Source of the DNA: JANMDU01 sp031375105
GTDB lineage: Bacteria; Pseudomonadota; Gammaproteobacteria; Burkholderiales; Burkholderiaceae_C
Assembly (NCBI GenBank): GCA_031375105.1
Contig: JANMHJ010000046.1
Span: 124,001 to 188,000, forward strand
Length of the DNA stretch: 64,000 nucleotides
Direction of reading: 5' to 3'
Shown here: piece after piece, positions 25,709-33,836 of the stretch
Layout: every line of letters starts with the position of its first letter
How positions within the stretch are numbered: the stretch's first letter is position 1
Position numbers and translations under genes: made by a program
The notes under the pieces: model-generated
The model's input: the letters and a program-made list of their open reading frames with translations, nothing else
The model's database searches: none
Told to the model about the DNA's origin: nothing

Positions 25709-25754
25709 GTCGAAGGCGAGCCGCTAAACGGCAGTAACGCAAGGCGGGGAAAAT

Positions 25755-27881
25755 TCAGTTGCTCTGTTGGTTGGAGCGCCTGCGCTCGTCCATTTCGCGC
25801 CGCTCTACGCAGACGGGATGGTTGCGGAAAACGGGTTTTTGGCATTGATCGGCCATGCAAATTTGGAAGCCGAGCAAAACGCGGTCTGCGCAGGCTTCGC
25901 GTGGGCCGGCAGAGCTGCGCACTTCGGCGGGCGCGGGAGCGGGTGCTGCTGCGGGGCTGGAGGGAGGCGGGGTCTGTCGCTGCACCGGCGCTGGTGCAGC
26001 GACAGGAGCTTCAGGCGCGGGGGTGAAGGTGCGCACGGGCTCGGGGCTGCTGGCACGGCGGTTGAGCGCAGTGGCTTTTGCGGCTGACGCTGCGCGCGCC
26101 GCTGCAAGGGCGCGTGCAGCGGCAGAGGCAGGTGGCAGCGGGGCTGAAGCCGCGCCGATAGGCGTTGAAGCTGGCGTGCTGCTAGGCGCAGTGCTGGGGC
26201 TGGTGGCAGGTGTTGCCGTGGTGGAGTTCAAGGCGCTGGATGCGGGTGCGGTGGGGGCAGTTGGGGCAGCGGCGCTTGCTGAAGCGGAGATATCAGGCGG
26301 GCTGACATTGACTGTGGTTGTCACAGGGCTTGGAGCAGCTGTTTCAGCATGTGAGGCAGGCGCGGGGCTGCGCATCATGAAGAAGGCTGCACCCGCCAGA
26401 ACGATGGCACCCAAGCCCGCGAAGATCAGACCTTTAGAGGATTTACCGGACGCATTTGCAGAAAGAGGTGCAGGCATGGTTTGCATGGGGCTAGCCGCCA
26501 TGGCGCTGGGATCGCGTTGGCCAGGCTGAGTGCCATCCAATGCACCCGGCTCAGTGCCGGGAAACTGTGTTGCGGCAAACTGTGTGCTGGGGCCGTATTC
26601 AGAATCATTGAATGCGCTGGGCGGTAGGGTAGGGTCGTCATGGCCCACGCCTGTCGCTACGATAGCACCTGTGGAGCCTGGCGCGAGCATGGCGGGCACA
26701 CTGCCATGCACCAGGGTTGCGTCGCCAGGTTTACGCAGTTGGGTGGCTTCGTAGCGAGATGCCGCACCTGCGGCGCGTTCGGCATCTGCCAGGTTTTTGA
26801 GTCTTCGTTTGGCTAAATCAGCATAAATGCCCACAGGGAAGCGCTTGAGGAAGCCTTCGAGCACTTCATGCTCATTGCTATCTTTGATGTCTTTCCAATA
26901 CACCAGCTCAAGCTCTTGCGTGACGGTGCTGCCACCGGTGCCGGCTTGGGTGATGCTGCCCGGGAAGGTGCCCATGCCTTCGAGCACGGCTGGGCGCGGC
27001 TGAGCAGAGGGCGTGATCGTCAGGTCAGCATTGTTCACGGCAGCTTTGAGCGCAGCAGCGAACGCTGCGGCATCAGCAAAACGATCCAACTTGCTTTTTG
27101 CCAAGGCCTTGGCCACCACCTTGTCTAGCGCTGGTGGCAACGCGCCCACGATCTGGCTGGGCGGCATGGGGTCTTCTTTGACGATTTTTGAAACGATGTC
27201 CAAATAACCTTCGCCGTCAAACGGGCGCACGCCAGTGATCAGCTGATACAGTACGATGCCCGCAGAGAACAAATCGGAGCTGGAATCCACGCCCTTGCCC
27301 GCCACTTGCTCGGGCGACATGTATTTGAGCGTGCCCACGGTGCCGCCGCTGGTTTTGGTGGCTTCGCCAGAATCTGTGATTCGGGCCACGCCAAAGTCGG
27401 TCAGCTTGATGCGGCCTTCTTTGGTGAGCAGCATGTTGGCGGGCTTGATATCGCGGTGAATGATCTTGTTTTTATGCGCGTAATCTAAAGCGGAGAGCAA
27501 ATCGGCCATCATGTAGGCGGTTTGCTCGAGTGAGAAGCGCTTGCCTTGGTCGAGGAAGTGCTTCAAATCTTCGCCTTGCACAAACTCCATCACGATGTAG
27601 GCGGTTTTGCCCATCGCATCTTCATGTTGATTGGAGTCGTAGACGCTAACGATATTGGGATGCTGCAAGCGGCCAGCCGAACGCGCCTCCGTCTTGAAGC
27701 GCTGCTCATATTCCGCGATCTCGGCGGCAGCCATGCCCACCACGCGCACCGTCTTGATAGCAACACGGCGATCCAAATTGGGATCACGCCCTTCATACAC
27801 CACGCCCATGGCCCCCTGGCCGAGTACGCGCAGGATGTCGTAGCGGCCCAGATGCTGCATGGGTGGTGGGAGATCGGTCAT
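25755..27881 (-). CDS. Transmembrane Ser/Thr protein kinase (PknB-like) with Cys-containing tail
   Basis: The kinase domain occupies about residues 12-275. It shows the glycine loop LGQGAMGVVYEGRD, the Lys in RVAIKTV, the catalytic loop HRDIKPANMLL, DFGVARI and the activation-segment end GTLKYMSPEQV. A linker with Thr/Pro-rich sequence leads to one membrane helix (GLIFAGLGAIVLAGAAFFMM, about 490-510), then an Ala/Pro-rich spacer and a C-terminal tail with four Cys (EACADRVLLGFQICMADQC, then HPVC) that should lie outside the membrane. ATG 27881 follows a TTG. It probably senses an envelope signal; its targets are unknown. Confidence 0.9.
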   Translation of the reverse strand: MTDLPPPMQHLGRYDILRVLGQGAMGVVYEGRDPNLDRRVAIKTVRVVGMAAAEIAEYEQRFKTEARSAGRLQHPNIVSVYDSNQHEDAMGKTAYIVMEFVQGEDLKHFLDQGKRFSLEQTAYMMADLLSALDYAHKNKIIHRDIKPANMLLTKEGRIKLTDFGVARITDSGEATKTSGGTVGTLKYMSPEQVAGKGVDSSSDLFSAGIVLYQLITGVRPFDGEGYLDIVSKIVKEDPMPPSQIVGALPPALDKVVAKALAKSKLDRFADAAAFAAALKAAVNNADLTITPSAQPRPAVLEGMGTFPGSITQAGTGGSTVTQELELVYWKDIKDSNEHEVLEGFLKRFPVGIYADLAKRRLKNLADAERAAGAASRYEATQLRKPGDATLVHGSVPAMLAPGSTGAIVATGVGHDDPTLPPSAFNDSEYGPSTQFAATQFPGTEPGALDGTQPGQRDPSAMAASPMQTMPAPLSANASGKSSKGLIFAGLGAIVLAGAAFFMMRSPAPASHAETAAPSPVTTTVNVSPPDISASASAAAPTAPTAPASSALNSTTATPATSPSTAPSSTPASTPIGAASAPLPPASAAARALAAARAASAAKATALNRRASSPEPVRTFTPAPEAPVAAPAPVQRQTPPPSSPAAAPAPAPAEVRSSAGPREACADRVLLGFQICMADQCQKPVFRNHPVCVERREMDERRRSNQQSN

Positions 27882-27971
27882 CAAGTTGACATTGAAAGGC
27901 TTTTGGTTTCACATTCTAAGCGCCCGCTGTGACAAAGCGTTGGATGCTCGCACCCAGTCGTTACAAACGCG

Positions 27972-28871
27972 CTAAATATCACGCAGCAAAGTGTTACGCG
28001 AGAGCAACAGTACCTGATCGTAGCCCGCGCTGGTTTCCAGCCACACCGACTCCAGTCGGGGGAAGGCGCGCTCGAAATACGCTCTCTCGTTACCAATTTC
28101 CAGCAAGAGCACGGCTTGCTCGCTCATCACGGCAGGTGCGGCCTGCAAGAAGGGGCGGATGAAATCCATGCCATCGGAGCCGCCCGCCAGCGAAATCTCG
28201 GGCTCGGCGCGGTATTCCGCTGGCAGGGCGGCCATGCTGGCGCTGTTCACATAAGGCGGGTTGCACAAAATCAAATCATACGGTTGGCCTGCGATCCCTA
28301 AGCACGCCGCTAAACCGTCGGAATGAATCAGTTCAATGCGCTCTTGCAAACCATGCTTTTTCACATTGATCGCGGCCACAGCCAGTGCCTCTTGGCTGAT
28401 GTCTGCACCCTGCACCTGCACATCAGGAAAGGCCATTGCGGCCAACACCGCCAATGAGCCGTTGCCTGTACACAGGTCAAGCACGTTTTTCGTGTTTTCG
28501 CTTAAAAAATAATCCAGCGTGCCTTGTTCGTCTGCATCGGTTAGCAGCTCAGCAATGAAGCTGCGCGGCACGATCACGCGCTTGTCCACATAAAACGCTA
28601 CGCCTTGCAGCCAAGCCTCGTTGGTGAGGTAGGCGGCGGGTTGTCTGGTTTCAATACGCGCTCTCAAAAGAGTAGCAATCTGTGTAGATTCTATAAGGGT
28701 AACAGGCCGGTTTTCCTCTGAATTCAGGCTATCCAGAGGGAGTTTCAAGCTCCAAAGCACGAGCCAAGCGGCTTCGTCAAAAGCATTGCTGGTGCCATGG
28801 CCATAGCTCACGCCAGCGGCTTCTAGTTGCAAGGCTGCGGATTCGATAAGTTGCAAAACAGTCTGGGTCAC
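27972..28871 (-). CDS. prmB: Ribosomal protein L3 glutamine N5-methyltransferase
   Basis: PrmB methylates a glutamine in ribosomal protein L3. The SAM-binding motif VLDLCTGNGSLAVLAAMAF, the catalytic LILCNPPYVNSASM and the PrmB-type segment AAYLTNEAWLQGVAFYVDKR (where PrmC has a GxREFWS motif) are present. Residues about 48-71 (ENRPVTLIESTQIATLL) come from an in-frame palindromic element in the N-terminal helical domain. The GTG start overlaps the moeA stop, so it is translated with moeA. No prmC follows prfA in this window, but the PrmB signature makes it unlikely that this gene replaces it. Confidence 0.9.
   Translation of the reverse strand: MTQTVLQLIESAALQLEAAGVSYGHGTSNAFDEAAWLVLWSLKLPLDSLNSEENRPVTLIESTQIATLLRARIETRQPAAYLTNEAWLQGVAFYVDKRVIVPRSFIAELLTDADEQGTLDYFLSENTKNVLDLCTGNGSLAVLAAMAFPDVQVQGADISQEALAVAAINVKKHGLQERIELIHSDGLAACLGIAGQPYDLILCNPPYVNSASMAALPAEYRAEPEISLAGGSDGMDFIRPFLQAAPAVMSEQAVLLLEIGNERAYFERAFPRLESVWLETSAGYDQVLLLSRNTLLRDI
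28660..28728 (-). repeat. Palindromic element copy F, in frame in prmB
   Basis: The bases AGAGTAGCAATCTGTGTAGA then TTCTATAAGGGTAACAGGCCGGTTTTCC match the element. The peptide ENRPVTLIESTQIATLL is read in the same relative frame as the signal-peptide copy K. Confidence 0.8.
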
Positions 28872-30232
28872 ATCACACCTTCAAACATCATCACATCGAC
28901 ACTATCGCCCGCTTTCACATGGCCTTGATCATGATGTAGCACGATCAGGCCGTTGGCCGCCACCATGCTGGACAGTACGCCCGAGCCTTGGTTGGCGCTG
29001 GTGATGCGCACCTGCAAACTGCCATCGGGCGCGCGAGAGACGCAGCCGCGCTGGTATTCCGTGCGGCCTGGTTTTTTGCGTAGGCTCTCAAGGCTTGCAG
29101 CTTTCAAATACAGGGGCTCGGAACCATATTTCTCAGGGTTCGCGCCACTCATGCGCAAGAGGGCGGGGCGCACAAAGCAAAGCATGGTTACCATGGTGGC
29201 CACCGGGTTACCAGGCAGGCCAAACAAGATGCACTGTTCGCTATCAATTTCATAGCTACTTGCGCTTATTTTATAAGGGCTAGAGGCTGATTTATCCTCA
29301 GAAATCGAGTTTGAAGAGCGCACCAGCCGCCCCGCAGCCATCGGGCGGCCTGGGCGCATGGCAATCTTCCAAAAAGCCACATCACCCAGCTTTTTCATCA
29401 TCGCCTTCGTGTGATCCGCTTCGCCCACACTCACGCCGCCGCTGGTGATGATCGCATCGGCCTGCGTTGCCGCTTGCAGGAAGGCGGCTTCGAGCAGCGC
29501 CGGGTCGTCGCGCACCACGCCCATGTCAATCACCTCACAGCCCCAGCGCTTGAGCAAGCCAAACACCGTGTAGCGGTTAGCATCGTATATTGCCCCTTCG
29601 CGCGGCGCATCGCCCAAGCTCAGCACTTCATCGCCTGTAGAAAAATACGCGACCCTCAGTTGGCGGTAAACCAGCACCTCGCTGATGTTCAAACTGGCCA
29701 ACAGCCCAAGCGCAGCGGGCGTGAGCAGCTCACCTTTTGAGAGCGCCACGCTGCCCGCCAGCAAATCTTCGCCAGCAAAGCGGCGGTTGTCACCTGTCTT
29801 CAGCACGTTCTCCGCAATGCTGATCGCGTTGCCCGACACGCTGCAAAGCTCCTGCGGCACCACCGTGTCCAAGCCAGCAGGCATCACGGCCCCCGTCATG
29901 ATTTTCACGCATTCGCCCGCCGCCACAGCGCCTTGCCAAACCTTGCCCGCCAACGCTGTTCCCACGATCTTGAGCTTCGTGACTTGCTCAGCAACCAACG
30001 CAGACCCCGCAAACGCAAACCCGTCCATCGCCGAATTGTCATGCGCCGGCACACTGATGGGCGAGACCACGTCCTGCGCCAACACCCGATCCAACGCATC
30101 AAACAGCGCCACCGTCTCCAGCATTTGCACAGGCTGCACCAGCTGCGCCAAAAACTCATTCACCTTGCCCGCAGGCAAGGCCAGCGGGTCGTAGCCTTGC
30201 AATTCAGCGGCAATTATCGAGAGAGATTTCAT
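28868..30232 (-). CDS. moeA: Molybdopterin molybdenumtransferase MoeA
   Basis: MoeA inserts molybdenum into adenylylated molybdopterin to form the cofactor. Motifs are VPAHDNSAMDGFAF, KIMTGAVMPAGLDTVV, FSTGDEVLSLGD, IITSGGVSVGEADH and LFGLPGNPVATMV. The length is 454 residues. An insertion at about 307-333 (around SASSPYKISASSYEIDSEQ), between the GRPMAAGRL and FGLPGNP segments, is encoded by an in-frame palindromic element; it lies in a surface-type position near the active-site domain. Its ATG overlaps the parE stop and its stop overlaps the prmB start. The other cofactor genes are not nearby. Confidence 0.95.
   Translation of the reverse strand: MKSLSIIAAELQGYDPLALPAGKVNEFLAQLVQPVQMLETVALFDALDRVLAQDVVSPISVPAHDNSAMDGFAFAGSALVAEQVTKLKIVGTALAGKVWQGAVAAGECVKIMTGAVMPAGLDTVVPQELCSVSGNAISIAENVLKTGDNRRFAGEDLLAGSVALSKGELLTPAALGLLASLNISEVLVYRQLRVAYFSTGDEVLSLGDAPREGAIYDANRYTVFGLLKRWGCEVIDMGVVRDDPALLEAAFLQAATQADAIITSGGVSVGEADHTKAMMKKLGDVAFWKIAMRPGRPMAAGRLVRSSNSISEDKSASSPYKISASSYEIDSEQCILFGLPGNPVATMVTMLCFVRPALLRMSGANPEKYGSEPLYLKAASLESLRKKPGRTEYQRGCVSRAPDGSLQVRITSANQGSGVLSSMVAANGLIVLHHDQGHVKAGDSVDVMMFEGVM
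29236..29312 (-). repeat. Palindromic element copy G, in frame in moeA
   Basis: The bases TCGCTATCAATTTCATAGCT then ACTTGCGCTTATTTTATAAGG then GCTAGAGGCTGATTTATCC form a full-length, well-conserved copy. It adds about 25 residues between two conserved MoeA motifs. Confidence 0.85.
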
Positions 30233-30585
30233 GGGGTTTCGTTGTCCATCTGCGCAGGCAAATCCATCGAATCGTGCAACACGCGAAGCACAGTCAATGC
30301 GGAGGCGTTAATGCGAAAAATAATCATATGACGGGGCTTTTCTATCGCTCCAGGTTGCGTTTTGATGCAGCTGAAGCGAAGATGATAGACAAACACGCCT
30401 TGAGGCAACTCTGGATGCTGCCTCGCACCCAAGCGAGTTGGCTCCGTAAGCAAATCAGCCAACGCATTTTCTAGCAGTTCGTCATAGCGCAGACAGGTGA
30501 TTTCACCGAATCGGCTTTGTGTCCAAGCTTGAATAGATGACAGATCCTCCAGCGCCTTGAGCGTGAATTCTGGCTGCAATGGCAT
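30229..30585 (-). CDS. parE: ParE-type toxin of a toxin-antitoxin pair
   Basis: This protein of about 118 residues has a RelE/ParE-fold pattern: FTLKALEDLSSIQAWTQSRFG at the N-terminus, DLLTEPTRLGAR in the middle, VYHLRFSCI as a central strand and a typical end with MIIFRINASALTVLRVLHDSMD. ParE toxins poison DNA gyrase. ATG 30585 lies just after the parD stop, and the stop overlaps the moeA start, giving a parD-parE-moeA-prmB string. The ParE assignment rests on this pattern and on the ParD partner. Confidence 0.85.
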   Translation of the reverse strand: MPLQPEFTLKALEDLSSIQAWTQSRFGEITCLRYDELLENALADLLTEPTRLGARQHPELPQGVFVYHLRFSCIKTQPGAIEKPRHMIIFRINASALTVLRVLHDSMDLPAQMDNETP

Positions 30586-30587
30586 TG

Positions 30588-30869
30588 TCAAGCCTTGGGC
30601 GCGACGGATTGGGATCGCATGCTTTTCAGATATTGTCCGAATTCTTTGGAAGATTTGAAGCTGACCACACGCCCTGTCGCAATATCATCATCTGCTACCT
30701 GTATCGCATCGCGCAGTGCACTCAGCTTGGCATCTTCTTGCATCTGTGTTTTTTCCATCAAACGAAGACTCTCCCGAACCACTTCACTCACATTGTTATA
30801 GCGCCCGGAAGAGACGAGCTGCTTGGTGAAATTCTCAAGATAAGGGGTGAGGGCGACGCTGGTAGGCAT
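30588..30869 (-). CDS. parD: ParD-type antitoxin
   Basis: This 93-residue protein has a ribbon-helix-helix N-terminus: SVALTPYLENFTKQLVSSGR, then YNNVSEVVRESLRLMEKTQ, the classic ParD/CopG pattern. A C-terminal segment should wrap the toxin. It is the first gene of the parD-parE-moeA-prmB string and likely represses its own promoter in the short gap before the GNAT gene (30870-30896 and the 3' end of that gene). Confidence 0.9.
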   Translation of the reverse strand: MPTSVALTPYLENFTKQLVSSGRYNNVSEVVRESLRLMEKTQMQEDAKLSALRDAIQVADDDIATGRVVSFKSSKEFGQYLKSMRSQSVAPKA

Positions 30870-30896
30870 GCTAAAGCTCCGTCAAAATGCTGTTTA

Positions 30897-31475
30897 TTAA
30901 ACTTTAACATATTCCGCCCAATCAACGGGTGGCCGCAATTGCAGCCGCATCAGCAGTTTGTCATGAAACACACCGTTCACGCAGATCGCTCGCGGCAGCA
31001 GGCCGTAGGGCACAAAACCGGCGCGCTCATACAGGCGCACAACGTGGGCGTTGGAGGCCGTCACAGTGAGGATTAATTGGTCAAATGAGTGACTTGCCCT
31101 TATGAAATCTACGCAGTATGCTATCAAATCAGAAGCGATTCCTTGGCCTTGTGTCGCGCGGCTGACAAACATGCCGAGCACGGTGCCGATGTGGCGCTGC
31201 TGGATTCGCGTGGCCACTTCTAGCCCGATGCTGCCGACCAGAAGATGCTGCGCATCAAAGGCGCCCCAGAGTTTGTTGCCATACGCATCCGGCGCTGAGA
31301 TGCGTGGGGCATAGCTCTCAAAGCTGCGCTGGCGCTCGGTCTCGAAATCAGAAGTAAAAGCTTCTGGAAAATCTCTCAGCGCCTCATCGCGCAGAGCTTT
31401 GTAGGCGGGCAAATCTTGCATGCTGAGCAAGCGGAGGGTGTGCTTCATCACGGGGTCAGCGCGGGCATCAGCCAT
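30897..31475 (-). CDS. GNAT-family N-acetyltransferase
   Basis: This protein of about 192 residues has LRLLSMQDLPAYKALRDEAL at the start and the acetyl-CoA motif LGMFVSRATQGQGIASDLIA. The C-terminal VTASNAHVVRLYERAGFVPYGLLPRAI is the usual GNAT ending. The substrate is unknown. ATG 31475 overlaps the stop of the upstream Rieske gene by 8 bp; ATG 31448 (MKHTLRLL) is an alternative. Residues about 113-129 (AYCVDFIRAS) come from an in-frame palindromic element directly after motif A. Confidence 0.87.
   Translation of the reverse strand: MADARADPVMKHTLRLLSMQDLPAYKALRDEALRDFPEAFTSDFETERQRSFESYAPRISAPDAYGNKLWGAFDAQHLLVGSIGLEVATRIQQRHIGTVLGMFVSRATQGQGIASDLIAYCVDFIRASHSFDQLILTVTASNAHVVRLYERAGFVPYGLLPRAICVNGVFHDKLLMRLQLRPPVDWAEYVKV
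31091..31137 (+). repeat. Palindromic element copy H, in frame in the acetyltransferase
   Basis: The bases TTGCCCTTATGAAATCTACG then CAGTATGCTATCAAATCAGAAG are a short copy. They encode AYCVDFIRAS in the helix after the acetyl-CoA loop. Confidence 0.7.
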
Positions 31476-32526
31476 GCACTTCCGTCTCGCCATGCTTGGC
31501 CAGCAGCTCCATCAATTTCTTGCGAATGAGGATGCCGGGGCGATCTGAATCCATAGAATATTCAATGCCGCGCCGCCGCAGGTCAATCACGGCATCGGGG
31601 TCGGTGGACTCCAAAATATCTTGGTCTTCGCGGATGATTTGCGCATCAAAATCAACCAGCATCTGCGCCGGGCAGTCTTGCTCAGTGTCGTTACGAAAGA
31701 GCCATTGGCAGACCTGAATATTGCCATCGTCAATTGGCGTGAAGCTGTTGATGATGATGTGGCGACGGCCGGGTCTTCCCTCGTGAGCGGGGTATTCAAT
31801 GTCGAGCCTTCTGGCAAACGGCAGAAAGTAAGCATTGCGCATGTGGCGCATGGTGATCTTGGTGCTGACGCCGCTGATGCGCTGGAAGCGCTCTGGGTTG
31901 GCGGCTTCAATGATGGTCTCCGCAAAGAAGCCGGTGTCGGTGTCCACCAGTTCGTATTTGCTCGGCTTGGGGCTGGCAGCGATGCCAAAGCTGGCGCGGT
32001 GCACGAAGCTGAAATGCGCGTTGTCGAATGAATTTTCAAGCGCACGCATCGGGCTGGTTTGCCAACGCTCGTAAAACTGAAAAATCGTGCGGTATGCCGG
32101 GTCTGAAAACTCTGGTACGTCGGGAATGTCGGCCAACGGCTCATCCAGCGCCACCCAGACGTAACCATACTTCGCTTGGCAGCGATAAGCGGTGGTTTTG
32201 TAGTCCGCAGGAATCTCGCGCTCAGGCTCGTATTGCGGAATGCGGATGACACGGCCCGAGGGCGCATACGTCCAGCCGTGGTAGCCGCATTGCAGGTTGC
32301 CTTGGTTGCAAGCTATGCCCGCAGCATCCACACACCAGCCTTTAGAGAGCTTGGCTGTGCGGTGGCAACAGCGGTCGCGCAGGGCGGCGGGCTGGCCTTG
32401 CGCATCGAGGAAAAGAACGATGTTTTGCCCAAGCAATGTAAAAGGCTTGGGGCCACCTGCCAAGAGCGACAATGGCATGACGGCATGCCAAAATTTGCGA
32501 AGAATGGGTTGTTGCGTGACCAGCAT
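31468..32526 (-). CDS. Rieske-type aromatic ring-hydroxylating oxygenase, alpha subunit
   Basis: This protein of about 352 residues has an N-terminal Rieske [2Fe-2S] domain: CCHRTAKLSKGWCV, then LQCGYHGWTYAPSG, giving the C-x-H ... C-x2-H ligands. The C-terminal catalytic domain has the mononuclear-iron pattern NSFDNAHFSFVHRASFG. It resembles vanillate demethylase and phthalate-type oxygenases, which need a separate reductase; none is next to it. The substrate is unknown. ATG 32526 is preferred; the frame is open upstream only through an inverted repeat. The following acetyltransferase gene overlaps it. Confidence 0.88.
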   Translation of the reverse strand: MLVTQQPILRKFWHAVMPLSLLAGGPKPFTLLGQNIVLFLDAQGQPAALRDRCCHRTAKLSKGWCVDAAGIACNQGNLQCGYHGWTYAPSGRVIRIPQYEPEREIPADYKTTAYRCQAKYGYVWVALDEPLADIPDVPEFSDPAYRTIFQFYERWQTSPMRALENSFDNAHFSFVHRASFGIAASPKPSKYELVDTDTGFFAETIIEAANPERFQRISGVSTKITMRHMRNAYFLPFARRLDIEYPAHEGRPGRRHIIINSFTPIDDGNIQVCQWLFRNDTEQDCPAQMLVDFDAQIIREDQDILESTDPDAVIDLRRRGIEYSMDSDRPGILIRKKLMELLAKHGETEVHG

Positions 32527-32528
32527 GA

Positions 32529-32568
32529 AGTGTTTGCACAAGCGCTTGAGTGTGCTTGTGCAAACACT
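32529..32568. promoter_or_regulatory. Perfect 15-bp inverted repeat at the Rieske gene start
   Basis: The arms AGTGTTTGCACAAGC and GCTTGTGCAAACACT are separated by 10 bases. The repeat fills the space between the dnaJ stop (32583) and the Rieske ATG (32526), starting 2 bp before that ATG. There is no T run on the minus strand, so it does not look like a terminator. It could be an operator or a translation-blocking hairpin. Confidence 0.65.
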
Positions 32569-32582
32569 ATTTTGTCAGCAAA

Positions 32583-33749
32583 TCAAGCTGTAAAAAACTT
32601 CTTCAGCTTATCCGTCCAAGTCTCTTCATTGGGTGAGTGCTTCGCCCCGCCTTTGCGCACAGATTCGTCAAACTCTTTCATGAGTTTGCGCTGATGCTCG
32701 GTGAGCTTCACCGGCGTTTCTAGCGAGACGTGGCAATACAAATCACCGGGGTAGCTGGAGCGCACGCCTTTGATGCCTTTGCCACGCAGGCGGAAGGTTT
32801 TGCCGTGTTGCGTGCCATCCGGGATGTCGATGCCGACTTTGCCAAGCTTATTGGGCTCAGTTTCCAGTAGCGTGGGCACTTCGATTTCTCCGCCCAGCGC
32901 AGCTGTGGCAAAACTGATCGGCACTTGGCAATGCAGGTCATCGCCATCGCGCTCAAAAATATCGTGTTTGGCCACGCGGATTTCAATGTACAAATCGCCC
33001 GCTGGCCCGCCGTTGGTGCCCGGCTCGCCATTGCCTGCGCTGCGAATGCGCATGCCGTCGTCAATGCCAGAAGGAATTTTCACTTCGAGCGTCTTGTTGT
33101 TTTTGATCTTGCCCACGCCATGGCAAGCATTGCATGGCTCGGGAATCAGGCGGCCTGTGCCTTTGCAGGTGGGGCAGGTTTGCTGCACGCTGAAAAAGCC
33201 CTGGCGCATCTGCACTTGGCCATGGCCTTGGCAGGTCGTACAGGTGATCGGCTTGGTGCCAGGCTTGGCACCATTGCCGCCGCAGGTGTTGCAGTTGTCC
33301 CAGCTCGGAATACGGATTTGCGCTTCTTTGCCAAATGCCGCTTCTTCGAGAGACACCTCCATCGCATAGCTCAAATCGCCACCACGATAGACCTGCCTGC
33401 CGCCGCCTTGCCGGTTGCCGCGCCCGCCGCCAAACACATCACCAAAAATGTCACCAAACGCCTCGGCGAACCCACCAAAGCCTTCTTGCCCACCGCCACC
33501 TGGGCCGCGCATATTCGGATCCACACCCGCATGACCATATTGATCGTATGCAGCGCGTTTGTCAGCATCAGAAAGCATCTCATAAGCCTCTTTGGCCTCT
33601 TTGAATTTCTCTTCAGCCGCTTTGGCCGTGTCGCCCTGATTGCGGTCAGGATGATGCTTCATCGCCATTTTGCGATAGGATTTTTTGATGTCTTCATCGC
33701 TGGCGTTTTTAGGAACACCGAGGATTTCGTAGAAGTCGCGCTTGGCCAT
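32583..33749 (-). CDS. dnaJ: Chaperone protein DnaJ
   Basis: DnaJ is the J-domain co-chaperone that delivers substrates to DnaK and triggers its ATPase. The J domain with KHHPDRNQGD (HPD motif) is at residues 1-70, followed by a Gly/Phe-rich region. The four CxxCxGxG zinc repeats begin with CNTCGGNGAKPG, CTTCQGHGQV, CPTCKGTGRL and CNACHGVGKI. The substrate-binding C-terminal domain follows. The length of 388 residues is close to normal. It is the last gene of grpE-dnaK-dnaJ. Confidence 0.98.
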   Translation of the reverse strand: MAKRDFYEILGVPKNASDEDIKKSYRKMAMKHHPDRNQGDTAKAAEEKFKEAKEAYEMLSDADKRAAYDQYGHAGVDPNMRGPGGGGQEGFGGFAEAFGDIFGDVFGGGRGNRQGGGRQVYRGGDLSYAMEVSLEEAAFGKEAQIRIPSWDNCNTCGGNGAKPGTKPITCTTCQGHGQVQMRQGFFSVQQTCPTCKGTGRLIPEPCNACHGVGKIKNNKTLEVKIPSGIDDGMRIRSAGNGEPGTNGGPAGDLYIEIRVAKHDIFERDGDDLHCQVPISFATAALGGEIEVPTLLETEPNKLGKVGIDIPDGTQHGKTFRLRGKGIKGVRSSYPGDLYCHVSLETPVKLTEHQRKLMKEFDESVRKGGAKHSPNEETWTDKLKKFFTA

Positions 33750-33785
33750 GGGGTGGACTTTTTAATCGATCTTTGTTTGGCAAAA

Positions 33786-33817
33786 CGCCGCGATGATCTT
33801 TTCAGACCATCGCGGCG
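33786..33817 (-). terminator. Hairpin between dnaK and dnaJ
   Basis: The 10-bp stem CGCCGCGATG / CATCGCGGCG has a 12-base loop. On the minus strand it is followed by TTTTG, so it may act as a partial terminator or RNA-stability element that lowers dnaJ relative to dnaK. Confidence 0.55.
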
Positions 33818-33836
33818 GCTTTTAAAGCTAGGAAAA

